64,000 nt of DNA from Pocillopora verrucosa (Eukaryota > Cnidaria > Anthozoa > Scleractinia > Pocilloporidae). The translations under genes were made by a program, and so were the position numbers. The DNA is taken from contig NC_089318.1 in assembly GCF_036669915.1 (NCBI RefSeq), forward strand, positions 15,682,628 through 15,746,627. The letters run 5' to 3'. A model generated the notes under the pieces. The model was not told the origin of the DNA. It did no database searches and saw nothing but the letters and a program-made list of their open reading frames with translations. Position 1 is the first letter of the stretch; each line of letters opens with the position of its first letter. This document shows, one piece after another, positions 39,189 through 51,932 of this stretch.

Positions 39189-42100
39189 ATGCGCTGCAAA
39201 GGTGTTATGTGCATCCACATTATATTTGTAGCAGGTGAGTATGATAAACATCGAGATTCCTTTCGATCAGATCTCTTGCAGCCTTTTGTCCATTCCAAGG
39301 GTCAAAGCGAGAGTGAAAGGGTTAAATCTCCGCACAGCCCATACCACATTATGCATTCAGTTCTTGGATACAAAAAACGACAAAAACAATACATGGCTAT
39401 CGGGAAAACAGATTTGTTTAACAATAGTATCGGGCTTTGCGGAAATTTTACCATCGAAAGTTTTCAGACTCAGTCGAAGACGTATAATAAATTGCGTCGT
39501 CATCGAGGATATCGAATTCGTTTGCGCTTTAGAAATGTAAAGTTTTGTCGAAATCGGTAATTAGAACGACGCTGACTTTTGGTCCTTGTACAAACGCAGA
39601 TTGTTAGTTCTTGCATGCCACAAAGAACAAGGGAGCGGTCGTTTCTTTCCAACAAGATTTCCATTGTGAGAAGAAGCAATTACATTTGTCGGATAACAAT
39701 AGTATGGGGTTGTGCGGAAATTTTACCTAATATTAAATTGACGCATGCCCTGCTTAATTGAAGTTAATCTATTCATATTTTCATATTCGACTGCTCTTTC
39801 TTCTTCGCTGCATTGTTTTCAATGAGTTATATTGCCTACACAAACATGCATGACTGGGTTATTTTAACAGTTCATAACAAGGAGACTAAAGCAAATGGGG
39901 ATCAATATCAGTATCTGGGCAACTGCCCACCTACCCCTCCCCTAACCCAACATTAACCTAAACTTGTTGTCAATTGACTGTTGTTGAGTTAGGGGAGGGG
40001 TAGGTGGGCAGTTGCCCAGATACTGATATTGATCCGCAAATGGAGCGAATAAGGATTAGCTTACGAATAATTGACTGAAAACCACATTTATGAAATTTCA
40101 TACGCATGTTGTTTTCTGTCAGAGAACTTTTCGAACGCGTGGATTTCTAAACCAGTTTCGCAGAATTTCCCACTTGTGTTGCTGAGAATTCCACACGCGC
40201 TGGTTCGGTAATCTTGGACTGTATACTCTCTTTTGATTCAGGCTTTATTGACGACAATTCATCATTGCACGTTCCGTTCTGCGATCTATCTACTTTATTA
40301 CAATCTTATCCTAGGGTTACAAAAATGTTACATTTATTAGCTGAGGAAATCCACACCCAGATACGTAATTCCGTGTGGGATATCAAGATTCGCTCACGTT
40401 TTGCAACGATTCGTGGGCACTAATTTCCTTTTAAACATGGTTTTTTTTTGGCAATCATGCTGCTAAGTTCCTACGCGCTTAAACGCCCTGCAAATGCCTA
40501 ATTTCATACATCACTGCTCGCAGAACTCATTTGATTACCCTATGCCGCTCCCAATTACATGCTACTTCTAATTATAACGTTGACTCCGTATTTTAACGAT
40601 ATCGAAATTACAACTCACTTAATACACAATTAAATTAATGATAAATCTAGGAAATCAATTTTTGCGTGGAAACATTTCACAACGACCAATCCAAAAGCGA
40701 GAGTAACAAAAACTAACAAACACACTGGCAACCAAAAGAACCGAATAAAAACAGAGGCACAAAGAGAGAAGCAAGAGAAAAAAGCAAAGGCAACAGCAAC
40801 ACACGAAAAAAAAAAAAAAAACAAAAAACAAATACAAAAACAACATCAAAAACAATACCGAGAAAAACATAACCATGCTGAAGCAAAACGGTTAGACAAA
40901 CTATCAAAAGTAGGGAAAGGCAAAGCAAAACACCTTTATCCCAGAATTATTTGACACGATTGGAATGTGCGAATTTATTTCAAAGTGTGATAAACTGCAA
41001 CTTAAAGCACGCTCACGCTCACGAGGTTGCTTTCTCCTTTTTAGCTAGGCAGCATCACGATCAAAAATGTTTTTGGAGAAATAGAGCAATATTTTTTTAC
41101 GAGCGTGGAACAAAGAAAAAATTTTCTGTGTTTTCATGAGGAATCGAACTTCAGACCTTCGGAATTCCTTTGAGTCACAGAGCCACCGAGATCATACGGT
41201 GAGCGAGGTCTATTACCAAGCCATGACCTTCGTAGTCTTTTTTTTCTTTTGATGTGTCCAGCGCGTTTCTCTTTTGCTGAATTGTACTTTTTTCGGCCCT
41301 GATCTCTGCTAAGTCCCCCCAATTTAACTGAGTTCTCTAAAATGTTTCCCCCACAGTGCTACTTAGACACGCTGTTGGCCAAGATATCGGGAAATGCAAT
41401 CTGACCACTTTCACGAAGGGAGGACAGCAATGCCAGAGGACTCTGATTTCAAACTTGAAAAACAACGCCAGCTTGAATTGCAGGTTTGGAGGTTTGATTA
41501 TAGCTTCAGCGAAAATGGCCTCTCTTTTATTATCAATTTCAAAGTGTTTACCACTACAAGTCATTTCCTTTATGGTCATGGAATTTGGAAGCTGCAAAAT
41601 AAAACTGAATCAGAAAAAAAAGAAAATGTTATTGGAAAAGCATGTCACTATCAAAAATTAAAAACATTTACTGATTTAAATCCTTTGTTTGATGTTTTTT
41701 GCTTGTTACGCTTGTTTTCTTGGCAGCTTTGAATACGAAAAGCAATCTATCTGTTTGAATGGTCATGTCAGTAGTTGCGTGGATGGTGTTCCGCTGTTAA
41801 ACGCGTTTAAAGGTGAGATAGTGAAGCTGCTTGAACTGTTAGTTTATCACTGCGGAAAGCTGAGTTTTGAGGTATCAAGAATAAACCCCTTAATCCTCGG
41901 TCAAGTCGATTGCGATGCAGGAAAACTGGAAGGGATGGTTGGCTGCTGGGATGATTTCCGTACTACTTTTAACGCAAGCAGGAACGATTCCTTATTATGC
42001 AGGTAGGTTACCACCGCAGATAAAAATTTCTATGATCATCGACAAGTGAGCATCACCATACTTTCTGTATGGCCATTTATTTACTCTTGAAAGATTGATT

Positions 42101-44750
42101 AATGGATTGGTGGATTTATGGATTGATTGGCTGACTCTTCATTGATTCAATCATTCATTTACGAATTAACCGGTCAATTTGGTGTTTTGATTGGTTGACT
42201 GATTAATTGAGTAATTGACATGACTAGTTGATTAATTGATTGATTGACAGACTGATTGATGATTGATTAAATGATATATTAATTCATTCATTTACAAAAA
42301 AATTGGTTAGTTGGTTCTTTTGATTGATTGACCAATTAATTGAGTACTTGACTTGACTAGTTGATTAATTGATTTATGATTGACTTATGATTCATTGATT
42401 CATTGCCTAATTCATTCACTGATTGACTGATTCCTTAGCGAGTCTGTAAAATTGTGTTTCCAATTGACTGCTAGGCCGCTCATTGTGTATCATCACCTAT
42501 TTTTTTGAACATAGTAAATATGCGGAAGGGAAACAAAAATGCACCAACAGGGCAAGAGAATCGTGTAAAGGTATCTGCCAATACATCACCAAAGACGACT
42601 ATAATCCATTCTGTGCCGACGGAATGGACCCTCCAACACAGACTACCTTGTTTGGTAAACATTTTATGCCGTTTAAATTTTATTCTTCCTCTCAATAGTT
42701 TACTATGACCACATCCAACAAGAAAAAAAGTTTCTCTTATATGAAAAGCTCATACCAATAATGTGTCTTCCTTTCTGCATTGGGGTCACGTCTTTACCAG
42801 TTTCATAATTGGCGTTTGGATCCTTCGTTCGATATCATTTAAACTGTTTAACGATGAATAAATTTTTTTTAAAATTAGAATTGCTGGTAGAAGTTTCGCG
42901 AGAGTCATCCACACTTGTTCCATAACAAAATATCACCAAATAAGTTGGTATTCTTGTCCAACTTTGGTAACGTACAACTGAGCATGCCGTCTCCATTTTC
43001 TCTATATCAACATTTTTTTTCCTGTTTTCAGACTGTAATCCTCTCCCCCTCCTCTGCCCAAATAATTTAGTTTACGATAATGCGATGATGTGTGATACAG
43101 AGAGCTTTAAAGACTTTGCTTCGGGGAACAATTGCAGGTAAGAGCGTCAGGACAGGTTCCTGTTACAACAATACAACCAGTACAACGTGTACTATAGTAA
43201 GTTTAGCGCCAGACGTATGATATACTCTTACGCTAGTGAACTGCGAAACTCATATATCATGATTTCAAAGCATAGACTACCTTGATAAATGAAGTAAAGG
43301 AAAAGTATTGCTACTGAAAAAGGGGCAGCACACCATAACACCAGTGATTGCACAGTGGTTAGTACTTAGATAATCCAAATGATGACAGAATCCAATTTGG
43401 ATGTACGTTTGACTTAAAATCATGAATACAAAAACTCCATCTTCTTTACAAGGTGCAAAGTCAGATCATTAATTTTCTTTGACCTGTATAATATTACGGT
43501 ACAGACGACCTTTGAAAGAGCTATCTGGTAATTGTATACTTTCTATACAGGAATTACTAATCGCTTAGTAATTTTTTTACCCCTCATTTAGTTTTTTTTT
43601 TTCAGTCTAGCAATCTAATCCTCTGCTAATACGTGCACGACTGTTGACTAAGGCAAGCAAAGCAGTGTTACTTTCCGGGATCAAATACCCTGCCCCTGTA
43701 GTTTGTAGAATGCAATTAAAAGTTACTCACTAAATATATTTACCTATAGCACGGTCCTTTTGAAAAATAAGAATTGCTTGAGAGAGAAGTTGGTTACGCA
43801 GTGCTCTTCCATGCGAGATGATAAAGTTTTTGAGGACAGTGTGAAGACTCTTCGAGCAACTCTGATGGCGGAGCAGTTCTTTTGTGGCAAAGTGACTCTG
43901 GACAAGGCCGCACTTCATGAAAGCGTTAAGACAGGTGATTGTAAGCCGGCGTTTTTCACCGCTGCTGAGAAATGTGCGGAGCCTTTCAGAAGCATATATG
44001 AAAATTCGGTGAAGAAAAAGTCCCAAGAAGTTTGCTCGTGAGTATATGATACGCAGAAGTATCGATATGGTTACACTTCAATTTCATTTGATTTATGTTC
44101 TTATGCAACTGGGTACTAACAACAAGTGAGTCACGCTGTCTAGGGATTGTATCACTATCTGCTGGGTTCCGGTGGATAATAGTTTGTTTTGTAGAAATCT
44201 CGCAACAAGATAGCGATTATCTGGCGAGTTTCGTCAGCCTTCATAAGGTGATGTCGGGGGCAGGTGAGGAGAAGAGAGTGTCTGTGATGAACAGGCGTTC
44301 CTTTTAGAAGAAGATTGGTAATACTTCAAAATGGTGAAGAAACCGGGATCAACCCCGGTAGCATTTGTCCCCTTTCAAAGGTATCTCCTTTCTGTTTATT
44401 CTCGTGTCACCGATAATTCTTTCTTGGTTTGGTTACAACCATCCATTTGATTTCTAAGTTGGGGGAAGAAACGGGCTGGATTTATTTTAGATTGTTCTTG
44501 ATATCCCTCTGTAGTAACGGAAATATTTCTTCTACTTTTCAGCTCTTTTGCAGATGCCAAGAAGTGTCTCAACAGAGCACACGAGGAAAGTTGTAATTTT
44601 GACCAAAGCTCATCAAAGGCGACCATGTTTGGTGACGATAACCCTTTTTGTGAAAATGGTAAAGATCCATTAAGGAGTGGAGTGAACGGTGGTCAAGGGA
44701 CTATACTATTTCTGTTCATTACCAGCATCGCGTTTTTAGTTGGACCTTGA
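39189..44750 (+). CDS. Gene B: secreted Cys-rich two-unit protein with GPI-type tail (396 aa), unrecognised family
   Basis: Seven exons: 39189-39234 (signal peptide, MRCKGVMCIHIIFVA), 41357-41483 (alpha 1, GGQQCQRTL), 41727-42002 (beta 1, CLNGHVSSC, VYHCGKL, GCWDDFR), 42515-42654 (gamma 1, YAEGKQKC, YNPFC), 43032-43137 (alpha 2), 43750-44037 (beta 2, CLREKLVTQC, FFCGKV, KCAEPFR) and 44543-44750 (gamma 2, KKCLNRAHEESC, NPFC, then GPI-type tail ILFLFITSIAFLVGP). The total is 1,191 bp, in frame throughout; intron phases 1-2-2-1-2-2. Exons 1 (46 bp), 2 (127 bp) and 6 (288 bp) have exactly the lengths found in gene C. Likely an extracellular GPI-anchored protein; no known domain was recognised. 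A distant tie to Cys-rich DUF19-type domains is only a guess. Confidence 0.82.
39899..40035. repeat. Foldback element: 53-bp inverted repeats around a 31-bp loop
   Basis: Left arm 39,899-39,951 and right arm 39,983-40,035 are reverse complements with a single mismatch. Arms contain the runs CTGGGCAACTGCCCACC and CCTACCCCTCCCCTAAC. The structure is that of a MITE or snapback repeat sitting in intron 1 of gene B. Target-site duplications were not clear. Confidence 0.9.
41128..41215 (-). repeat. Possible tRNA-derived SINE fragment
   Basis: On the minus strand a B-box-like AGTTCGATTCC (41,140-41,150) follows an A-box-like TGGCTCTGTGAC (41,174-41,185). The spacing is shorter than in a real tRNA and no cloverleaf is formed, so a SINE head or chance match is more likely than a tRNA gene. 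Confidence 0.35.
42060..42440. repeat. Degenerate TTGA/ATTG tetranucleotide repeat in intron 3 of gene B
   Basis: Around 380 bp of imperfect GATT/TTGA units (attgattgattg-type) with scattered drift. It has no coding content. Confidence 0.8.
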
Positions 44751-46497
44751 GATCAAGACTTCTCCCTAACCAGACACTTTAAATTGTATGATGCACTCTA
44801 ATGTTAATGGAAAATGGTAGTGGGGAGAGCCAGACCTTAAGCACAAATGTAACTATTGTCAACTAAGGAAGCAAATAAGAAAGCTAGCGAACAAATCAAA
44901 ACAAAACAAACAAACAAATCAAAACAAAACAAACGAACAAATCAAAACAAAACAAACGGGTAAATAAAAGAAGAGAAAAGTGTGAAAAATATTAGGACGA
45001 AAAACAATGACGACAAAAAGAATCGTTAAGAAACTTATTTTCATGATCAAAAACTGCTTTACTATTTCAATTTCGTTTGTATATCGTTTGATCTCTGGTT
45101 GTTTGATTGTTTTCCTTTGACGCTCCATGCATAATTTGTTTTCTGTTCTCGATTCTTGTCGCAAATCTCAGCCGGGATAACATGTATTTATATTCGCCCA
45201 TTTAATACAATCTTAAATGAAACTCCAACTCTTTTTTTCTTTTTCTTTAGCGTTTAAAGGGTGATCACTTCAATCTTTCCTAGTATTTTTAATAAAGTCA
45301 GTTTGATAGGCAATAGCCTTCAAAGACACCACACAAACTCACGTTTTCTCATTTCGTAATTCTTATCTTTGAAAGAACTGATTTGGATTTTTTTTATTCC
45401 CATGCACTTTCTTTAATGGAATTCGTGGGCTCTCGTGAAGGTACTGAGCAGCCTGTGTTGTAAGCGAGATCGGAGTTTGAAACATGACTGATGATAAACT
45501 ATGTAGACCACTAGAGTAGTTGATTGATTCACGGTTCAGTTACTGTGTTTATCTCTAAACCAGAGTGCGTGAGTTCTGCTTTCCATTGTAGCAGGATATT
45601 CAGTGTTACCGGGGAAAATGGCTCCTCATTTGGGCGGAACATCCCCGTAGAACGTACTGCAAAAACTTTTCATCTATTCCTATGTAGTCCCTTTCTTAAT
45701 TTATAAGGATCGAAGGTTAGTCATGGGTGACCTGTGTTGATGAGCTCAGATATGACGTTATTAAGTTTGACAAACGATTGATCATTCACAATGCGGTAAT
45801 GCCAGTTGAGTGCATCACTGTTTGGTTGCTATGTCCATTGATAAACAGGTCAAGAGTATCTAAAGCAAAATGTTTACTAAAACATTCTAGAACAGTCTTT
45901 CGAAAAACGTTGGTTCATTGTGGCACCTTTCCAACTCTTCATAAAATACACTAATACACCATGGTGTCAGTTAAAATTATTTCTGCTAGTCAGTCCTGGG
46001 AAACTATAGATAAACGACGTATGTGGAAGGACGGCGCTGATTGCGCTGGGAAATTGACGTAACAAGGAATGTCTACTGTTAGAAATCTGCCTCGACTTCA
46101 AACCCGTCCAACCGGAACACATATCCAAGCAGAAATGTGATCTAAAATTAGGTATTCCTGTTGATAAACCTGACTGAAAATCATTTAAGATACTTAGTTT
46201 CTGAGACCTCGTGCAAACTTTTACCCTGAATTTGCTTCCAATAATGGACATCTGACAGGGACAACTGAGAAACACGTAATCGTACAGCTTCTAGAACGAC
46301 CCCTGCAGATATTATGGAAATTATTTGTGTTCCCTCTTTGAAATTAATGCTGTTATTTTCTAAACAATTATGCATACATTACTTATCACCAAATGACATT
46401 GTAAGCATATTTCAGAATATTTTTAATTACTTTCGAACGTGAGGGAGTTTAAGTTACTGAGTAGTTTCAAAATTTGTAGACCCAAATTTCCAAGAGG
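44751..46497. other. Intergenic region between genes B and C
   Basis: No exon was found. An AAACAAA-type simple repeat occupies 44,885-44,957. A segment at about 45,580-45,650 (GTAGCAGGATATTCAG then GGGCGGAACATCCCCGTA) resembles one 3' of gene C at about 52,270-52,345 (GGGTGGAACATCTCCTTGTA). This suggests the flanks were duplicated with the genes. Confidence 0.55.
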
Positions 46498-49400
46498 ATG
46501 AATGACCCTTTCAAAGGAACTTCTTTCGTGTTTATAATGGCAGGTGGGTACATTATTTCACAGATATTTTGAGTAAGCTTCAAAGAAAGTCCCTAGCAAG
46601 CCAAGTGAAATACAAACTATGGCATAATGTAGTTATCTCACGTTAGAAAGTTTTTGTAATTACGAAGAAAGCTGTTTATCTTTATTATAATCGTGCCAAG
46701 TTGATAAAATTGGGGTCTACTTGCGGTTTTATCATCGGTCGAAGGAGTGCGTGGTAATTCGATTAAAGTCGCATTGATGAAAGTCTTTCGCTTTCAAGCG
46801 ATTCTAAGAAAAAAACATTTCAGCCAATAGTTTTATATGATAACCCTATCTTGGAATCATGCTGCTACAGATAATGCCTGTGTTCGATTTAAAGCCAAAG
46901 AGATCACTCTGAAACACTGCTCGCGTGCTTGAAGCGTCAACATCTGCATACTGGGGCTACATGATCGATAAACACGCGAGTTGAAAAATCTAGATCGATC
47001 AATCACCTGCGCAAACATATCACTATATCCATATTTCTTCCAGGTCCTTTTTGGGATTGGATTAGAATGTTAGATTGAAATAAGAGTTGGGCAAATTCTC
47101 CGTCAAATGCTTCGCTTAAATCAAAAGTCATTCTGCGTATTGTTAACAAGACAAAAACGCCTTTACGACGTTTACCTGTTGCCAAATGGACCTGAAAGTG
47201 TTATCACTGAAAAAAAATTAGACCACTAACTTGAGTTAGTGCTCCAGCTACATAAAATTGCGAGTTCAGAACCATCCAGTGGCTTGCGTAATCATCCTTG
47301 TTCTATGATTTCCTTATGGTTTCCTTAAATTTATCTTAAAGAAATATATTTAAAAATTATCCACCGAAGGCTAAAATTGTTGAATAATTCCCAAAACAAG
47401 ATCGTTGGATTATTTAACAATGTTTACTGAGCCTGTTGTTCGCTTGTTTGTTTTGTTTTTGTAGGTTTGTCTTTATCTAGCTCAAGGCGTCCAAAAGGAA
47501 AATTTTCAATAACACCTTTACCTTAACGAACTGATTTCACCCAGAGATGAAAAAAAGCTCCATAGTATCGTTCGGATCGTCCGAGCTGTCTGACACGTTC
47601 CAGAATAATTATAAGGGAAACCAAAATGAATGATTACTAACGACCTATTCGACTGCGGCGATCGTGACTCGATTAAATTTGAGTTAATTCCGATCGTCGC
47701 CGCTGTCAACAATCTTCTGGACAGAGTTTCTTTGTCATCATACCGATATCGTCTCGTTATTGTTTTCGGAGACAACGGGGACGATATGCCGCTGATCTTT
47801 GATTAATTGATTATAACTTACCTTATATTTTTTCACTTTTAGTTATACAGATTCAAACAGAAGGCGTGAACATCGGAAAATGTTCTTTAGGAAGTTTTAC
47901 TAATGGAGGGCTAGCCTGTCAACGGGCAATGATGATAGAACTGAAGCAGAAGCCCTTTATGTCTTGCAGGTTAGATCCACTTTAATGCAAAAATTTTAAT
48001 CAGGCACTGATTGTTTGCTCTTTTTTTGCGGTTTTGCCTCTACAGTTTTTACGTAACTGTCTCCATGTGCGACGAACTACGGATTTTTCTCTTTTTCCTC
48101 GTTTTTAAACCAGTGGTACAGTGAAGAAGTGTCTTCTCTAGCACATTTTCCCACTTGAATAATATTATTAGCCCTTCCTGAGTCAGCTTTAAAGAACGTG
48201 TGTGGCAAAGGTACCTATAGATCTCATTTGTTACGCTAAATGACGTATTTCATTATTTTGTTCCTTAGCCTTGGCCGCAGTGAACTGCAAATATGCCTTC
48301 GTAAACACGTGGATCGTTGCGTAAAAGACGACAGTGTTCTGAAAGACATGGCGGATCAAATCACCGATTTCATGCTCTTGTATGCGTACAATTGTGGGGA
48401 CGAAGAAGTCAATACCGGTAATATTGGCCCATTCTTGTGGCTCATCACCAAATGCGCACCAGAACGTCTGAAGAAAGCTTACGAGTGCTGGAGAGAATTC
48501 CACTCTGTGTTTAGTCAATCAAGGAATAACGTTACTAATGCATGCAGGTAAGTAGGATTGTCACCGTAGACTGCAACTGAGTTTACCCCTACCACCTCAG
48601 CGAGATCGCCCCCCTTAGGGATAACAAGTTTGAGCACACCTAAACCAATTCACTACAATATCTTTAAAAGAAATAACGATTTCCATAGCGAAAGAATAAG
48701 GTTTGCCGTATTCATACGAAATGGAAGAGTCAGGGACGAACTGGCAAAGGTGGGAGGCGAACTCTCTTCACTTCATGCGGCGAACTTGCAAAGTTGGTAA
48801 GGGGCGAACTTGCAGTGGGGTGAAACCTCCATAAACCTCCGAAACCTTGGTCTCAGAGTCGATTCGTTTAACTCCGGACCTAGAGAACCTTCCGCGACCA
48901 CGCCACCCAGCTGATCAAACCTAAATGATCAGAAATCAGCAAAGCAATGAGGAAGATTGAAGATATGTTTAGAATCTCCTCGCTTACTCATGCAGCCTAT
49001 CATAGCAAGCAAGGGGATTCCCAACCTCAATGATTAAGGGGTGTGAGTCTAACCCCATACTAGTGAGAAGGTTTGCTAGCGCTTTCAAAACCTGATACAT
49101 GATATGATAATATATATTATCGAAAAAGGATCTTCTCAAAAAAGTCGAACGTAACTGCAACAAACCACACTCACTACCAAGCTACCACCTACTATAACCT
49201 CAATGTCTAATCTTTGAAGACCCTACGCCAAAGCGAAAGAGGACTGCAATACGGTGGCTAGAGCAGCGTGTGAAGGACTCTGCGATTACTTGAAAATAGA
49301 TGATTACAACCCCTTCTGTGCTCCCAATTTCAAAGACCCGGTTAGCGGCACCAACCAGTCAGGTAAGTCTGTTTTTATTAATAGAAGACATTGTCTTCAT

Positions 49401-51932
49401 ACCGACAAAGAATCGATATGCAACAACTCTTTCGAAATTCCCTCTATGAGGGAAATCAAAAGTTAATGGCCCCAAAAGATTCATTTAAGCCGATTTCATT
49501 GTGTGTTTCAATTTAAGTTCATTTGTACAGATTTCTCGCTCAATCTGCTTTCTCGGTCGTCCGTTTGCCTGTCCGACTCAATTGCTCACTCCATTTATGT
49601 AAACTCATGAGCAAAATGTAACTTTTCTCTTGATTGATTGATTCGTTAGTTTATACAACACTTTCCTTTTTTTCGCGATCTCATTTCGCAGCTTGCACGG
49701 ATCTTCACGCTAAACTGGAATGCCCCATCTCGCTTATTTATGAAGAGGCCATGGAATGTGAAGATGAAGGAGCTGCTAAATTTGCCAATGAAGGTGATCA
49801 CACCTGCAGGTGAGTTGGGCACTAACACAGTCCTTAATCCCTGGGAGGAGGGGGTTGTACTTCCAGGCTAATAAGGAAATGACCGGATTGACTATGATGG
49901 GTTTGCTATTTCAACAGAGGTCAGTAGAAATGGCGTCCTAAATTTTCAGGAATTTGGGGGTTAAAAATTCTGGTTAGTAACGATTGTATGATAGCGAAGA
50001 TTCGCTGTTAAAAGTTGGAACCGTATAACCAAACGTGGCTCAAAAAACACGTTACATTTCTTATAAGCAGCGAATGCGGAAATCATTTACACGTAGAAAA
50101 GCTTCCTCAACTCCCAACATAAAACTAAAATGATTTCTCATTTCCATAATTTTTCCTTGCAAAGAAAATTAAATTCTTATTTAGGAGATGCCTTCAAATT
50201 AGTGAATTAAAAAACAGGATTCTACGAGGAAAATGAAACCACCATGATGATTAATAATGGTAATAGGACTGAGTGGAGTCCTATGAGCAGTTATTGTAAT
50301 TAACAGAATCGGACGACCGCGGAGCGGGAGTCCGATTTTGTTAATCACCCACATCACAACAGACAGAATTGGACGACAAGAAGTCCTGTTACCGATTAAT
50401 TTCCGAAAAAACAAATACACCTAGAACAAATATCTCCGGTGGAGTGTCTTGGGTCAATAATGTGTTGATTTAATAATTCTTCCATTTTGGAAATTCTCCA
50501 GTTTTTTTTTTTTTGTTTGTTTTTTTAAGTGGTTTTTGCTATGGTTATTGTGATCAATTCTGTGATTGGTGGATTTAGTTGAGTGGACTTAGTATAATTG
50601 GCTGCCTCAATTGTCCGATCATAGCCGACAGCAAGGTTATCAACATGAAGTATAAAAGGGTTAGAGAAGTGACTCATGAGCTATGAGGATTCTTACCAAG
50701 ATGTTTCCTTTAACAATGACATGTAATTCTAAACATATTAAAGCGAAGTACCATAAAAACAGACAAAGTGTATTACCGTGTGGATTTACTGTATTACTCA
50801 TAAATTATCGTAAATAACTCTGTGGCCTAGTCAATATAGTTATGGAAATATTTTGGAGACACACCCTGTTGGTTCTCGTGCGTGTAAAATGGTTAAAATT
50901 TATGTGAGTTTGAGGTGAAAGCAGCTGAGAGACGTTTGTGGTAAATGTCACGTTTACCTCGCTAGTGCAAATTAATCATAAACGTGTCTGTGTATGAGAA
51001 AAACGTAATGTCCCTTATTTTGCAGCAAAGAGAATGATAGGAACAGGAAATGCCTCGAAAATAGACTTGGCACTTGCAGGACAACAATGAAAAATATAGA
51101 GGACACACAGAAAGCCCTTCAAGCGACTTTGACTAATGAGCGCCTGTTTTGCAACAACGTGAGCCTGGACACGAGCGAGCTGCATCCTAGTGTGTTACCC
51201 CTTGTGGATTGTGATGACGAGTTCTTTAACGAGGCAGAAAATTGCGCTAGAACGTTTCGTAATACCTATCAAACTTCAACAACGGCGGACCGGCAAAGCG
51301 GAGTAACTTGCAGGTTCGTGCACTTCATCGGTAGTTACTTTTTCTCCTACTTTGATATTTTTCATGATTGTTAGATTAGAGTCATTGACTAAACAAATGC
51401 TTAAATAATGTTTCTATGTAAAAGATTTCGTCATCAAACCCCCGCTTTCTTAGTCATCCTTACTTAAATCTATCGAAGTTCGGTTTTAGCAGCATGTTAC
51501 AAATGATCTCTAATGATCTAATGACCCCCCCCCCTTTCATAGGTATTAAATTTCTATGCTCCTTCCTCTCAACTCTGTTAAGGACGACTGATTCCCCTCC
51601 GTTTCCCCCCACCCAAAAAAAAACCTTTTGACCCTCCTTAAAGTCCTACAAACCCCCTTCCCTCCCCGCAGAGCGATAAATAATGACTGGTTTCTACTTA
51701 TTGTACTTTTGTGTTGTCCTGTTGCAGCGTCTATATGAATGATTATCAGGAAGCCCGGGAATGTATCAACAATGCTCGAAAAATTCACTGCAATTTTCAA
51801 CAGGAAGTTCTCGACACCACCGCCACCATAATTAATCCCTTCTGTTCTCATGGCAACACCAAACATTCAAGTGCATTGCTCCAGTTGGTTGCCAGCCTTG
51901 TGCCGCTCCTTCTCTTTCTTTCAGTAAAATAA
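46498..51932 (+). CDS. Gene C: secreted Cys-rich two-unit protein with GPI-type tail (401 aa), tandem paralogue of B
   Basis: Seven exons: 46498-46543 (signal peptide, MNDPFKGTSFVFIMA), 47843-47969 (alpha 1, GGLACQRAM), 48269-48547 (beta 1, CLRKHVDRC, AYNCGDE, ECWREFH), 49220-49362 (gamma 1, YAKAKEDC, YNPFC), 49692-49809 (alpha 2, MECEDEG), 51026-51313 (beta 2, CLENRLGTC, RLFCNNV, NCARTFR) and 51728-51932 (gamma 2, ARECINNARKIHC, NPFC, then tail LLQLVASLVPLLLFLSVK). The total is 1,206 bp with no internal stop; phases are the same as in B. Same orientation as B with starts 7.3 kb apart. Predicted location is the outer cell surface through a GPI anchor. Function is unknown. Confidence 0.82.
46544..47842 (+). 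other. Intron 1 of gene C (1.3 kb)
   Basis: AT-rich with no exon or clear repeat seen. It lies at the same position and phase as the long first introns of B and D. Confidence 0.5.
49810..51025 (+). other. Intron 5 of gene C (1.2 kb) with a short hairpin repeat
   Basis: The main visible structure is around 50,300-50,400, where AATCGGAC and GTCCGATT form a small inverted repeat beside CCGCGGAGCGGG. It looks like a fragment of a dispersed repeat. Otherwise there is nothing. Confidence 0.4.

Larger units (their letters stand above)
39235..41356 (+). other. Intron 1 of gene B (2.1 kb)
   Basis: A long first intron after the signal exon. It contains the 137-bp foldback at 39,899, an A-rich, low-complexity stretch at 40,690-40,870 that yields spurious Phe/Leu/Val frames on the minus strand, and a tRNA-like SINE fragment near 41,140. 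No other coding exon was seen. Confidence 0.6.

Noticed and set aside
39189..39560. Long plus-strand frame running on from the gene B signal exon
   Set aside because: Beyond the GT donor at 39,235 it is intron read-through; the 46-bp exon joined to 41,357 gives a better and conserved model.
40630..40928. Phe/Leu/Cys-rich minus-strand membrane-like frames
   Set aside because: They come from an A-rich low-complexity stretch in intron 1 of gene B.
41110..41220. A true tRNA gene
   Set aside because: B-box-like and A-box-like strings are too close together and no cloverleaf forms.
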